Assembly (NCBI GenBank): GCA_016871055.1
Contig: VFZW01000008.1
Location: 1-45,466, forward strand
Direction: 5' to 3'
DNA: 45,466 bases
From: Acidobacteriota bacterium
GTDB taxonomy: Bacteria > Acidobacteriota > Terriglobia > Bryobacterales > Bryobacteraceae
Shown: in pieces, positions 8,352 to 16,832 of the stretch
How the letters are laid out: the number at the start of each line of letters is the position of its first letter
Numbering within the stretch: position 1 is the stretch's first letter
Made by a program: the position numbers and the translations under genes
The notes under the pieces: model-generated
Told to the model about the DNA's origin: nothing
The model's input: the letters and a program-made list of their open reading frames with translations, nothing else
Databases searched by the model: none

Positions 8352-9172
8352 TGATCGGCGCGACGATGTTATTGGCGCTGGCGGTCAATCCGGCCGAGTG
8401 GGCGCAGCAAGTGGGTGGACGAACGGTCTCGAACGCGCGCGGCGAAGTCATCGAACTCGATCTGTCGCGAACGTGGATCACCGATGCCGATCTGCGTACC
8501 GTGGCGCAGTTCACGAAGTTGGAGAAACTCGATCTTTCGCACACCCGGATCAGCGATCTCGGATTCCTGCACCTGAAGAATGCGAAGTCGATCACCCACC
8601 TGAATCTCTACTACGCCGAGCTCACCGGCGACGGAGCTTTGGCTATCGCGAAGGGCTGGCCGAAATTAAAATGGCTCAACCTTCGTGGTACCAAGCTGAC
8701 CGACACGGGGCTAGCCCATTTGGCGAATCACGCGGAAATCGAGTGGTTGGACGCCGGATTTGCGGAGATGACCGACAACGGCGTCGAGTACTTTACGACA
8801 ATGCCGAAGCTCCGGCATTTGGCATTTGGCGGGAATAAAATGACCGATGTTGGGTTGACGCCGTTACGGCTGATTCCGACGCTTCGCGAACTCGACGTTG
8901 GCGGCGTTCAACGAACTGATTCAGGCCTTTGGGGGGTATCGGTGACCGATCGTGGCTTGGAGACGCTTGCCGCGATGAAGCAGTTGGAGTATCTGAATTT
9001 ACGCAACAGCAAGATCACCGATGCCGCCTTGCCGCGCCTAGTTGAGATGACGAATCTGAAGTTCCTCGACGTCGAAAACTCAAACCTGACCGAGCCGGCA
9101 ATCGCGAAATTGAAGGCGGCCTTACCCGGGTGCGATCTGCGGTCGAGCAAGTTCGTGCAGCTCGGCCGCTAA
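8351..9172 (+). CDS. Leucine-rich repeat protein (third module)
   Basis: 273 residues starting one base into the previous stop. Its opening AEWAQQVGGRTVS and closing LPGCDLRSS match the start and end of each module of the preceding protein, so it looks like a third copy set free as its own gene. The repeats run TDADLRTVAQ, LEKLDLSHTRISD, LKWLNLRGTKLTD and so on, about 24 residues each. The N-terminus (MIGATMLLALAV) may be a short signal sequence, though it lacks a clear basic region. Probably exported together with its neighbour. One repeat carries an extra insertion (GVQRTDSGLWGVSV). Confidence 0.8.
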   Translation: MIGATMLLALAVNPAEWAQQVGGRTVSNARGEVIELDLSRTWITDADLRTVAQFTKLEKLDLSHTRISDLGFLHLKNAKSITHLNLYYAELTGDGALAIAKGWPKLKWLNLRGTKLTDTGLAHLANHAEIEWLDAGFAEMTDNGVEYFTTMPKLRHLAFGGNKMTDVGLTPLRLIPTLRELDVGGVQRTDSGLWGVSVTDRGLETLAAMKQLEYLNLRNSKITDAALPRLVEMTNLKFLDVENSNLTEPAIAKLKAALPGCDLRSSKFVQLGR

Positions 9173-9249
9173 GTACTTCTAGTACCATTAATGTTTGTAG
9201 TCTGGTAGGTTCATGACTATCCTTGGGAAGGCTTTCCGCCTTTTCCCGT

Positions 9250-11037
9250 ATGCGCGTCCCAGATCGATTGATTGCGCTTCTGTTGATCCTCGTGTCGATG
9301 GCTGTCTATGTACCTTCGATCGAGGGCGAATTCGTATTCGATGACCGGATACAGATAGAAGGCAACCAACTCATTCAGCGGCCGGAATACTTCGGTAAGG
9401 CCTTGCGCTCCGATGTGTTTGCGTTTCGTTCGGAGGCCCATTTGGGCGGGGGCTATTATTGGCGGCCCGTATTCGTCGCCTGGCTTATCGCCAATTACAG
9501 AATGTTCGGTGTGGAGCCGGCTGGCTGGCATCTAGCGAGTCTGCTTGTTTATGGCTTGGTCGTGGTGCTCGCCTATTTTGTGGTTCGGCGCGTCGGCGGG
9601 ACGCAGGTCCTGGCAGCATGCGCGGCGCTTCTGTTTGCGGTCCACCCGGCGCACGTCGAGTCCGTTGCGTGGATTTCGGGCGTAACCGATCCGCTTCTCG
9701 CGGTTTTTTACTTGGGATCGCTCTTATTGCTATTTCGATTGCGCGACGTGCCGACAGCCGGCCGGTGGGCTGCCGCGCTGGGGGTTTATGCCTGCGCGCT
9801 GCTTGCGAAGGAGCCCGCCGTCTTTTTCCCGCTACTTGCGGTGGCAGCCGTGCGCCAGCGCTGGGGAAGCACAGAGGAGGGTCGCGCTCCGTGGAGTGAG
9901 GCACTACGAATCGCGGCGCCTTTTGCCGGTGTTGCGCTGGTTTATTTGTTCTGCCGGGCGGCGGTGCTGCATGGGCCAGCGCTTTATGATGCGGGGTTGT
10001 CTCCGCAGGGCGCGATGGCGCGCAATTTCTTGACGGCGCCCACCGCGATCATCTTCTACCTCCGAGAGGCATTGCTTCCGCTCTGGATCGCACCGGCGCA
10101 CCCACTTCGCTCTGTGACACCGGCCACGGCGGGCCTAAACAACTTCGCGCTTCCGCTGGCGGGCCTTGTTTTCGCCGGGCTGATAATGGAACGGATTTCC
10201 GCGCGAGATCGCGTCGCGAACTTTGCCGCCGGACTTTTCTTCCTGAGCCTCGCGGCCGCGCTCAATGTAGCGGGCTTGGGGCAGGAGAACGTCGTGCAGG
10301 ACCGTTACTTGTTCGTCCCGCTGCTCGGCGTAACCGTACTTGTCCTGTGCGCCGTCGAGGCCACGCTTCGGCGCGCCAGCGGAGAGAACAGGCAACTCGT
10401 CTCGGGTAGCCTTATCGGTCTCACGGCCGTGCTGGCGGCCGTTCTCGCCGGGCTGACGGTTCGGGAACAAGCGACTTGGTCGTCCGCCGAGAAGCTTTGG
10501 GACGCGGCGGTGGAGAACGATCCACATTCGACATGGGCATTGTTGGAGCGCTCGCAGCTCAACGGGCGCGCGGGGCGATGGGATCAGGCGCGACTCGATG
10601 TGGAGCGAGCCTATCTGTTAAAACCCTTCTCGCCCGAGGTCATCCTGCACCGCGCCGAGGTCGCAATCGCGCAGGCCCGGTACGCCGAGGCGATCGGCGA
10701 TCTCCGCTTCTTTCTCGAAAAGATTCCCGCCAGCGCCGACGCACGGACGAAACTCGGCATCGCGCTGCAGGGATCTGGCCAGTACGAGGCCGCAATCTCG
10801 GTGTTCCGCGAGGGCCGTGAAAGGACTCCGGTCCACTACTACGGCTTCACGCAGAAAATGGCGATTGTAATGGCCCAGTCCGGAAAGACAGCGGAAGCGA
10901 TTCAGGAGCTGGAAGCGGTTCGGAGCCGGCTAAGCACCGATCCCAACCCCGACTCGAGGCTTGGGCTTAAGTTCCTGGGATTTCTTTACCGTCAGGAAGG
11001 CAGAGGCGCCGCAGCGCTAGTGTCCTGTCTCATATAA
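9250..11037 (+). CDS. GT-C-like polytopic membrane protein with C-terminal TPRs
   Basis: 595 residues from the ATG at 9250 (an in-frame TTG at 9223 would add nine). The N-terminal two thirds has about ten hydrophobic segments. The first periplasmic loop carries FVFDDRIQI, the acidic pair typical of GT-C mannosyltransferase-like proteins, and VHPAHVESVAWISG is shared with TMTC-like TPR proteins. From about residue 420 it has TPR helices (WALLERSQLNGRAG, EVILHRAEVAIAQARYAEAI). Known relatives are thought to transfer sugars from polyprenyl-phosphate donors to proteins; the substrate here is unknown. The protein ends abruptly in the middle of a TPR-like helix (RQEGRGAAALVSCLI). Confidence 0.75.
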   Translation: MRVPDRLIALLLILVSMAVYVPSIEGEFVFDDRIQIEGNQLIQRPEYFGKALRSDVFAFRSEAHLGGGYYWRPVFVAWLIANYRMFGVEPAGWHLASLLVYGLVVVLAYFVVRRVGGTQVLAACAALLFAVHPAHVESVAWISGVTDPLLAVFYLGSLLLLFRLRDVPTAGRWAAALGVYACALLAKEPAVFFPLLAVAAVRQRWGSTEEGRAPWSEALRIAAPFAGVALVYLFCRAAVLHGPALYDAGLSPQGAMARNFLTAPTAIIFYLREALLPLWIAPAHPLRSVTPATAGLNNFALPLAGLVFAGLIMERISARDRVANFAAGLFFLSLAAALNVAGLGQENVVQDRYLFVPLLGVTVLVLCAVEATLRRASGENRQLVSGSLIGLTAVLAAVLAGLTVREQATWSSAEKLWDAAVENDPHSTWALLERSQLNGRAGRWDQARLDVERAYLLKPFSPEVILHRAEVAIAQARYAEAIGDLRFFLEKIPASADARTKLGIALQGSGQYEAAISVFREGRERTPVHYYGFTQKMAIVMAQSGKTAEAIQELEAVRSRLSTDPNPDSRLGLKFLGFLYRQEGRGAAALVSCLI

Positions 11038-11109
11038 CTTAACTCCTCTGCGGGCATGGCAGTACCCGCGATCGTTGCCGCTCGGGCGCAGATCACGGGC
11101 GCACTATAA

Positions 11110-12666
11110 CTAGCGAGCCGCCAGAAGTGCTCGCAAGTGGCGGGCGCGTTCGGGCGAACGCAGTTGCCGTAGCGCTTTGGCTTCGATTTGGCGAATCCGT
11201 TCGCGCGTGACGTCGAACTCCTGGCCGATCTCCTCGAGCGTGTGCTCGCGATCGCAGCCGATACCGAAGCGCATCCGGATGACTTTTTCTTCCTTGGGCG
11301 AAAGGGTCTTCAGAATGTTTGCGGTTTCATCGCGGACGTTCGACTCGATGACGGCGTCGACGGGCGAGCCGACCCAGCGATCTTCGATCAAATCGCCAAG
11401 CGCGGATTCGCCGTCGCGGCCGACGGGAGTTTCCAGCGACACGGGATCGCGCGAGATAGTCTTCAGTTTCTGAACCTTCTCGACGGGAATATCCATGCGC
11501 CGGCTGATCTCTTCGTTGGTGGGCTGGCGGCCAAGCTCTTTTTCAAGCTCGCGCGTGGCGCGCAGGAACTTGTTCATCGACTCGTTCATGTGCACCGGAA
11601 TGCGGATGGTGCGGGACTGATCGGCGATAGCGCGTGTGATGGCCTGACGGATCCACCAGGTGGCGTAGGTCGAGAACTTGTAGCCGCGACGATACTCGAA
11701 CTTATCCGCCGCGCGCATCAGGCCGATATTGCCTTCCTGAATCAGATCGAGCAGGTGCAGGCCGCGATTGACGTACTTTTTGGCGACCGAAACGACCAGT
11801 CGCAGGTTCGCTTCGACGAGGTCTTTCTTCGCTTTTTCGGCCTCGATCTCGCCCGCTCGAATCACGGTTATGGTGTGGCGAAGCTGCTGCAAGGAAGCGC
11901 CGGCGAACTGTTCGCGCTTCTTGACTTCCCGCTTCAGTTCGCGGATGCGCATGACGTGGACGGCGTCCTTGCGGCCTTCAAGCTTGTGGACTTCCGAATC
12001 GAGATGGGAGATTTCTTCGGCTGTGCGCTCGATCTCTTTCGTGAACTCGCGCCAGCGGACCGGCAGGAACGGCGTATCGCGGATCGCCATGCTCATGTCG
12101 ACCTGCACGCGGGCGGTCTTCCAGTAAGCCTTGCGATAGCCCTTCTTTACGGCCGGGTTCTTTTCACTCGCCTTCGGGACCGGCATTTCAAGGAATTTTT
12201 CGAGCGTGCTCATCTGGCGCTTGTGCAATACGGCCAGAGTCAACACCTTCTCGGTGAGTTCCTTGCGCACCTTTGTTTCGGCCGGCGTGCCTTCTTCGGC
12301 ATCGCCCAAATCGACCAACACGTCGAGTTCGATCTCGGCCCGCTTCAATTGATCGGCGAACTCGACAACGCGATTCTGCACGACCGCCGAGCGGCTGATG
12401 GCCTTGAGCATGCGATTCTTGCCACGCTCCATCCGCCGGGCAAGATTGACCTCGCCCTCGCGTGTAAGCAACGGCACAGCGCCCATTTCCCGAAGGTAAA
12501 CACGAACCGGATCGTCGGTGTAGATCGACTCTTCCTGTTGTTGTGCCGCTTGGAAATCTTCGCCGTCGTGAACCTCCTCTGGATGGAAGAAGTTCTGTTC
12601 CTCGTCGAAAGGTAATCCGAGGGGTTCTGTTGCGTCGCCAAGATACTGGTCGTCGAAATGATCCAT
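11110..12666 (-). CDS. rpoD: RNA polymerase primary sigma factor (sigma-70)
   Basis: 518 residues. After a short acidic N-terminus, region 1.2 is at 48-82 ([19 protein letters not shown]). Region 2 is at about 283-350 and includes [13 protein letters not shown], the core-binding helix, and [13 protein letters not shown], the -10 recognition and melting helix. Region 3 follows, and region 4 near the C-terminus has [22 protein letters not shown], the -35 helix-turn-helix. A non-conserved insert of about 180 residues lies between 1.2 and 2. A canonical region 1.1 is not obvious, so the N-terminus is short. It directs housekeeping transcription. Upstream at 12818-12846 is a good promoter on the same strand. 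Confidence 0.96.
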   Translation of the reverse strand: MDHFDDQYLGDATEPLGLPFDEEQNFFHPEEVHDGEDFQAAQQQEESIYTDDPVRVYLREMGAVPLLTREGEVNLARRMERGKNRMLKAISRSAVVQNRVVEFADQLKRAEIELDVLVDLGDAEEGTPAETKVRKELTEKVLTLAVLHKRQMSTLEKFLEMPVPKASEKNPAVKKGYRKAYWKTARVQVDMSMAIRDTPFLPVRWREFTKEIERTAEEISHLDSEVHKLEGRKDAVHVMRIRELKREVKKREQFAGASLQQLRHTITVIRAGEIEAEKAKKDLVEANLRLVVSVAKKYVNRGLHLLDLIQEGNIGLMRAADKFEYRRGYKFSTYATWWIRQAITRAIADQSRTIRIPVHMNESMNKFLRATRELEKELGRQPTNEEISRRMDIPVEKVQKLKTISRDPVSLETPVGRDGESALGDLIEDRWVGSPVDAVIESNVRDETANILKTLSPKEEKVIRMRFGIGCDREHTLEEIGQEFDVTRERIRQIEAKALRQLRSPERARHLRALLAAR

Positions 12667-12817
12667 TCAACCCGCTTCCCGGTCTTGGCCTGCGCTGCCA
12701 TGTCCGGAATGAAAAAAGTTTTGCTCAGTGGAGATTGGGCGGTGGGGCTAGCTGAGGGACTTGCCGCCCATTCGTAACCGAGCTAGCACAATCCGGCAAC
12801 ATGTAGCGCCAAGTCCG

Positions 12818-12846
12818 AGTATAGCATTCATCGCCTGTAATGTTAA
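12818..12846 (-). promoter_or_regulatory. Sigma-70 promoter for rpoD
   Basis: Read on the minus strand: TTAACA, 17 bp, TATACT. Five of six bases match consensus in each box. It lies about 150 bp before the rpoD start, giving a leader of roughly 145 nt. An inverted repeat AGCCC-TAATT-GGGCT at 12846-12860 touches the -35 box and could be a weak nrdR terminator or an operator. Confidence 0.65.
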
Positions 12847-12945
12847 GCCCTAATTGGGCTCTACCCTTACAGACGAACATAGCGGAAAAGGGTTTCGGTT
12901 TTGCTCGTTAACTTTTGATCGACAGATTTACTATTTATGACGTAG

Positions 12946-13422
12946 TCAACTTCCTTGCGGATCAACGCGGCGTAACCTCAATAGATTCTGTAGTTCACTG
13001 AGAAAAGCCTGCTCGTCTTGGAAGTCTCTGTACACGGACGCGAAGCGGACATAGGCGATTTTGTCGAGCGCTCTCAACTCGTTCATGATCATTTCTCCTA
13101 TATCCGTCGTAGACATTTCCCGCTCAGGGCTGTCGGCCAGCCTCGCTTCGACGCGGTCGACTAGGGCGGCCAGTTTAGCCATCTGGATGGGGCGCTTCTC
13201 ACAGGCCTTCAGAAGGCCCTGCAGCAGTTTCTGGCGCTCGAACTTCTCGCGGCGACCGTCCTTCTTGACCACCATGTAGGGGATCTCGTCGATTTTCTCA
13301 TAAGTGGTAAAGCGCCTCTCGCAGGCAAGGCATTGGCGCCTGCGGCGGATCGCGTCACCCTCTTTGCTCTCGCGGGAGTCGATGACCTTGTCTTCCTGGT
13401 GCGCGCAAAACGGACATTTCAT
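12946..13422 (-). CDS. nrdR: Transcriptional repressor NrdR
   Basis: 158 residues, the usual family length. The N-terminal zinc ribbon has CPFC (3-6) and CLAC (31-34) around DSRES and a basic RRRRQ stretch; then the ATP-cone begins (VVKKDGRREKFERQKL). NrdR binds NrdR boxes upstream of ribonucleotide reductase genes and senses ATP/dATP through the cone. No nrd gene is in the window. The start codon overlaps the stop of the upstream membrane-protein gene (ATGA), so translation is coupled to it. Confidence 0.95.
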   Translation of the reverse strand: MKCPFCAHQEDKVIDSRESKEGDAIRRRRQCLACERRFTTYEKIDEIPYMVVKKDGRREKFERQKLLQGLLKACEKRPIQMAKLAALVDRVEARLADSPEREMSTTDIGEMIMNELRALDKIAYVRFASVYRDFQDEQAFLSELQNLLRLRRVDPQGS

Positions 13423-14501
13423 TGTTGTTTATCAATTTCCTCGCTGATGTTGCGGAGACTGCTCCACTGCAGACCCTCGGCTGCGGCAAGCCCCAGTCCG
13501 ACGGGTAGGATACTCACCCAGGTTACCAACCAATTGGCGATCGCGATACCAGAACCCTTTTCGGCCGACAGCCCGAAGAGCTCCGTCAGCACCACCGTAC
13601 CTGCGATTTGAACACCTCCACCGATGCCGGGGATCTGGACGATACTGCCGAAGGCGGCGAAGCCGAGGTAGATTATGCAGTCCATCGTCGTCAGATTGGC
13701 GGTCGCCGGGAATGCTTTGAAGAAGCAGACGAGGGCGCCGACGATGATCACCCATTCGACTAGAGTGTATATGAACAATTGTAGTAAATCCGACGAACTC
13801 GAACATGCGCTAAGTCCGGCTGTAAAAGAGCGGACGGTGGCTGTGACCTTGCTTTTCACGGAATCCGGCAGGAAACCCAGGCCGTCGTTGATGCGATTTG
13901 CGAACATCTCCTGCGAGCGTCCAGCTACAACCAGAATCCCAATGCAAACCGCTGCCAGAATGACAGTTATTCCGCCGCCGGTGTTGAGGATCCACTGTAT
14001 CGCCGGACCGACAGACACATCTGTAGTAGAACCTCTTCCGTTAAACTGCCACAGGCCGAAACCGAGCAGGGCGAGGACGGCAAGCAGGTCGAAGATCCGC
14101 TCCAGGAACCATGCCGCCATTTGGGAAGAGAACGACACGTTTTCGCTCTTGGCAATCAGCCAAGGGCGAACCAACTCGCCGGGCCGACCAAGAACTACTA
14201 CAGATGTAAACCCGATTGCCGTCGCCTTAAAGATCCTCCATGCGGACGCATGAGGCGCCATGGGCCGAATCATGACCCGCCATCGCAGCACGCGCCCCGC
14301 ATACGTTCCTAGGACAAGGAACGCGGACATCGCCATCCAGCCCCAATGAATATCCGCATAGACTTGGCGGAACGCTGTCCAATCGAAGGCCTCCAACCGC
14401 CCCCAGTTCGCAGCTATCATCGCCGCCCCCGCCAGTATCAGCAAGATGGGCAGCCATCGCCGGAGACGATTGCGATTCAGACTATTAGTTAGCAAGTTCA
14501 C
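13419..14501 (-). CDS. Flippase-like membrane protein (lysylphosphatidylglycerol synthase TM family, UPF0104)
   Basis: About 360 residues from a GTG at 14501; a TTG at 14495 with AAAGAG at good spacing is equally plausible. The longer open frame upstream covers the promoter region and lacks coding character. It has about eight membrane helices. Typical family features are GRVLRWRVMI in the first loop, VVLGRPGELVRPWLI, SFSSQMAAWFLERIFD, and the glycine-rich IPGIGGGVQIAGTVVLTELFGL near the end. Relatives include the MprF flippase domain and AglD. Lipid-linked substrate transport is inferred. Its stop overlaps the nrdR start by 4 bp. Confidence 0.85.
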   Translation of the reverse strand: MNLLTNSLNRNRLRRWLPILLILAGAAMIAANWGRLEAFDWTAFRQVYADIHWGWMAMSAFLVLGTYAGRVLRWRVMIRPMAPHASAWRIFKATAIGFTSVVVLGRPGELVRPWLIAKSENVSFSSQMAAWFLERIFDLLAVLALLGFGLWQFNGRGSTTDVSVGPAIQWILNTGGGITVILAAVCIGILVVAGRSQEMFANRINDGLGFLPDSVKSKVTATVRSFTAGLSACSSSSDLLQLFIYTLVEWVIIVGALVCFFKAFPATANLTTMDCIIYLGFAAFGSIVQIPGIGGGVQIAGTVVLTELFGLSAEKGSGIAIANWLVTWVSILPVGLGLAAAEGLQWSSLRNISEEIDKQQ

Positions 14502-14568
14502 TCTTTGAAGACGCGGTGGGCGGTGTAGAATACAGGAGCGGCAGCAACTCGCCGCAATTCGTGCGAAC

Positions 14569-14596
14569 TTATTATGCCAGATCCTCGTAGAACCTT
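14569..14596 (+). promoter_or_regulatory. Possible ECF-type promoter of the sigma-factor operon
   Basis: GAACTT, 16 bp, GTAGAA upstream of the ECF sigma gene. GAACTT is the core of the -35 element recognised by many ECF sigma factors, so autoregulation is plausible. The -10 does not match a known consensus well. Confidence 0.3.
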
Positions 14597-14667
14597 TTGA
14601 ACGCGCGCCCCGGCACATGTAGGGAAAGCTGGAAGCCGGGTAGAGCGCAAGGAAGGAGACCGAGGCA

Positions 14668-15348
14668 ATGTTGGCAACGGCAGATACGATCGGAAACCGG
14701 AATGCCGGGGCGGTCGCGTCCACAGCCTGGGGTATTTTGAACCCGGCCCGCCTCGGGAGCCGTAGCTTGGAACCATCGATCGACATCGACACACAAATGG
14801 TGGAGCGGTGCCTTGCTGGGGATGAGGGGGCTTGGGAAGATCTCGTCAAAACGCATACCCGGCGCGTTTATGGCATCTGTTACCGGTTTACCGGGAAGGA
14901 CTCCGAAGCGCAGGACCTGACGCAAGATGTCTTCCTGCGCCTGTTCCGCACGTTGAAGTCGTTCCGCGCGGGCGAGGGGTCGTTCTCGGTTTGGTTGACA
15001 AGGATGACGCGCAATCTGCTCATCGACAACTACCGGCGCACGAAGCTGGAGCGCGTGACCGACTCCATTGAGGATCAGCTACCCATGCTCGAAGAGCGGT
15101 CGAGCTCGGCCGCTGGCCGGGCCGACGGCTTGCTGGCCGGGCGCGAAGCCTCCGAGATTCTGCAAGGGGCGCTGCAACGGCTTTCGCCGGAATTGCGCGA
15201 AACGGTCATCTTGCGGGACCTGGAGGAGATGGAATATAAAGAGATCGCCGATACTCTTGGCGTGCCGGAAGGCACGGTAAAGAGCCGGCTCAACCGCGGC
15301 CGCGCCGAACTGGCGCGCGTGCTGCGTAAGTATCAGGTGGCGGTATAG
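14668..15348 (+). CDS. ECF RNA polymerase sigma factor
   Basis: 226 residues from the ATG at 14668, which has GGAAGGAG 10 bp upstream. Residues 1-40 are a non-conserved extension. Region 2 includes YRFTGKDSEAQDLTQDVFLRLFRTL and VWLTRMTRNLLIDNYRR, and region 4 has LSPELRETVILRDLEEMEYKEIA followed by VPEGTVKSRLNRGRAEL, the -35-binding helix. This is group IV sigma-70. It is followed 4 bp later by a zf-HC2 anti-sigma factor and then by envelope proteins, so it probably responds to an envelope signal. Confidence 0.95.
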   Translation: MLATADTIGNRNAGAVASTAWGILNPARLGSRSLEPSIDIDTQMVERCLAGDEGAWEDLVKTHTRRVYGICYRFTGKDSEAQDLTQDVFLRLFRTLKSFRAGEGSFSVWLTRMTRNLLIDNYRRTKLERVTDSIEDQLPMLEERSSSAAGRADGLLAGREASEILQGALQRLSPELRETVILRDLEEMEYKEIADTLGVPEGTVKSRLNRGRAELARVLRKYQVAV

Positions 15349-15352
15349 AGCC

Positions 15353-15931
15353 ATGAACTGCAACTGCGCTGAATTCGAAATCCTGCTCTGCGACGCTGTC
15401 GACGAAAGGCTCCGCGGCGATGCGAAGGGCATGTTCGACGCACACCGCGCCTCGTGCCCGGCTTGCAATGAGATGGCCGCCGACGTTCTTGGTGTTACCG
15501 CGTTCATGGAACGCGCCGCCGAAGTCGAACCGCCGAAAGAACTGATGACGCGGATTCTTTTCGAAACCAGCGGCAGTGAGGCCAAGCCGGCCGCAGGCGG
15601 CAAGAGCTGGCTGCGATCGTTGTTCGGCCCGGTGCTACAGCCGCGGCTGGCGATGGGAATGGCGATGACGGTTCTATCGATTTCAATGCTAGCGCAGGTC
15701 TTCGGCATCGAAGTCCGGCAGTTGAAAGCGCAGGACCTGCAGCCCTCGCGCATCGTCGCCAATGTGGAAGACGGCGCCTACCGCGGTTGGTCGCGCGTTG
15801 TGAAGTACTACGAAAACATCAAGGTCGTTTACGAAATTCAGTCGCGTTTGAAGGAATGGGCCGAGCAGGAAGAGCACGACCGCCAAGCGCAGCAAAAGCA
15901 ACAGCAGTCCCCATCGCCCAGCGGCCGATAA
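15353..15931 (+). CDS. Anti-sigma factor with zinc-finger HC2 domain
   Basis: 192 residues. The N-terminal cytoplasmic domain has H31-x3-C35-x2-C38 (in HRASCPAC) plus early Cys residues, the ZAS/zf-HC2 signature that binds ECF sigma factors. One membrane helix is predicted at about 99-118 (LAMGMAMTVLSISML). The C-terminal, outside domain of about 75 residues ends in a Gln/Ser-rich tail. It sits 4 bp after the sigma gene. Release of the sigma factor would follow a signal perceived by the outer domain or a partner. Confidence 0.9.
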   Translation: MNCNCAEFEILLCDAVDERLRGDAKGMFDAHRASCPACNEMAADVLGVTAFMERAAEVEPPKELMTRILFETSGSEAKPAAGGKSWLRSLFGPVLQPRLAMGMAMTVLSISMLAQVFGIEVRQLKAQDLQPSRIVANVEDGAYRGWSRVVKYYENIKVVYEIQSRLKEWAEQEEHDRQAQQKQQQSPSPSGR

Positions 15932-15973
15932 GAGCCGCGGGCGCACCAACAACCACCTCTACGGGAGTTCGTT

Positions 15974-16615
15974 ATGGAACAAACAGGGAATTTACAGGTC
16001 GCCTACTGCCGCATCTGCGGCAAGAGCTTGACCCCTGAAGAACAGCGTCCCGCGCTTGGCACAATTTACTGCGCCGATCACGTGCCCGCGCCCACGGTGC
16101 CCCCGCCGGTTTCGCCTTCAACAGGCTCGGCTGTTCTGGCGTTTATCCTCGGACTCATCCCTGGGGTCGGGGCGATGTACAACACGCAGTATGCAAAGGG
16201 CCTGATTCACTTCCTGGTCTTCGGATTGTTAATCAGCATGGCCAACTCCGACTCGGTGGGCGACATGCAGATCCTATTTGGCATGATGGTCCCGGCGTGG
16301 GTGATCTACATGGCCTTTGAGGCCTATCACACCGCACGCCGCCGAGAAGACGGGCTGCCGGTCGACGAGTATTCGAGTGTTTTGCCCATCGGCGGAACCG
16401 CCGCTGGCTTCCCAGCCGGCCCTCTGGTGTTAATCGGCCTCGGCGTCATCTTTCTGCTGAATAATCTCGGCGTGTTGCGGTTCTCGGTCATCTTCAAATT
16501 CTGGCCCATCGCGCTGATCGCCTTCGGCGTGTACTTGCTCTATCAACGGACGCAAGAACGCGGCGCGGCATCGAACACCTCCACCGGCGTTCCAGGGGAG
16601 GTGGGCCATGAATGA
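15974..16615 (+). CDS. Zinc-ribbon/multi-pass membrane protein
   Basis: 213 residues with GGGAG before the ATG. The N-terminus has CRICGKSL and, after a spacer, YCADH, a zinc ribbon or B-box-like pair. A Pro-rich linker (VPAPTVPPPVSPS) leads to several hydrophobic segments, the first with FILGLIPGVGAMYN and YAKGLIHFLVFG. The C-terminal part has the LIGLGVIFLLNNLGVL/FWPIALIAFGVYLLY repeat of the DUF5668/LiaF-type membrane unit, which also appears in the next two genes. The stop overlaps the following start by 8 bp. Probably works in the same envelope-stress module. Confidence 0.8.
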   Translation: MEQTGNLQVAYCRICGKSLTPEEQRPALGTIYCADHVPAPTVPPPVSPSTGSAVLAFILGLIPGVGAMYNTQYAKGLIHFLVFGLLISMANSDSVGDMQILFGMMVPAWVIYMAFEAYHTARRREDGLPVDEYSSVLPIGGTAAGFPAGPLVLIGLGVIFLLNNLGVLRFSVIFKFWPIALIAFGVYLLYQRTQERGAASNTSTGVPGEVGHE

Positions 16616-16832
16616 GAACCGCGAGCTATTCCGCGCGCTGCGCGGGCCACTGATACTCATCGTCATCGGCGCCTTGTTTGCCGCCGACCACGCCGGCTGG
16701 TACAACTTCGGCCAAACCTGGCCGATCCTGATCATCTTTTTCGGCGTGATGAAACTGCTCGAACGCAGCGGGGCCAGCAATGAACCGCCACCCGTTCCGC
16801 CCTCGTTCGGCCCGCAAGGAGGTGCGCAATGA
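16608..16832 (+). CDS. Small DUF5668/LiaI-like membrane protein
   Basis: 74 residues with two hydrophobic helices (LRGPLILIVIGALFAADHAG and TWPILIIFFGVMKLLE) separated by a short turn containing WYNFG, the pattern of the LiaI/LiaF N-terminal membrane unit. The tail is rich in Pro and Gly. It starts within the previous gene and its stop overlaps the next start by 4 bp (ATGA). Confidence 0.8.
   Translation: MNENRELFRALRGPLILIVIGALFAADHAGWYNFGQTWPILIIFFGVMKLLERSGASNEPPPVPPSFGPQGGAQ

Noticed and set aside
11188-12615. 475-codon forward frame opposite rpoD
   Set aside because: Antisense shadow of rpoD; the reverse frame has complete sigma-70 regions.
13419-14849. 476-codon version of the flippase-like gene starting at 14849
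   Set aside because: The first 115 or so codons cover the divergent promoter region and part of the ECF sigma gene and do not look like protein of this family; start moved to 14501.
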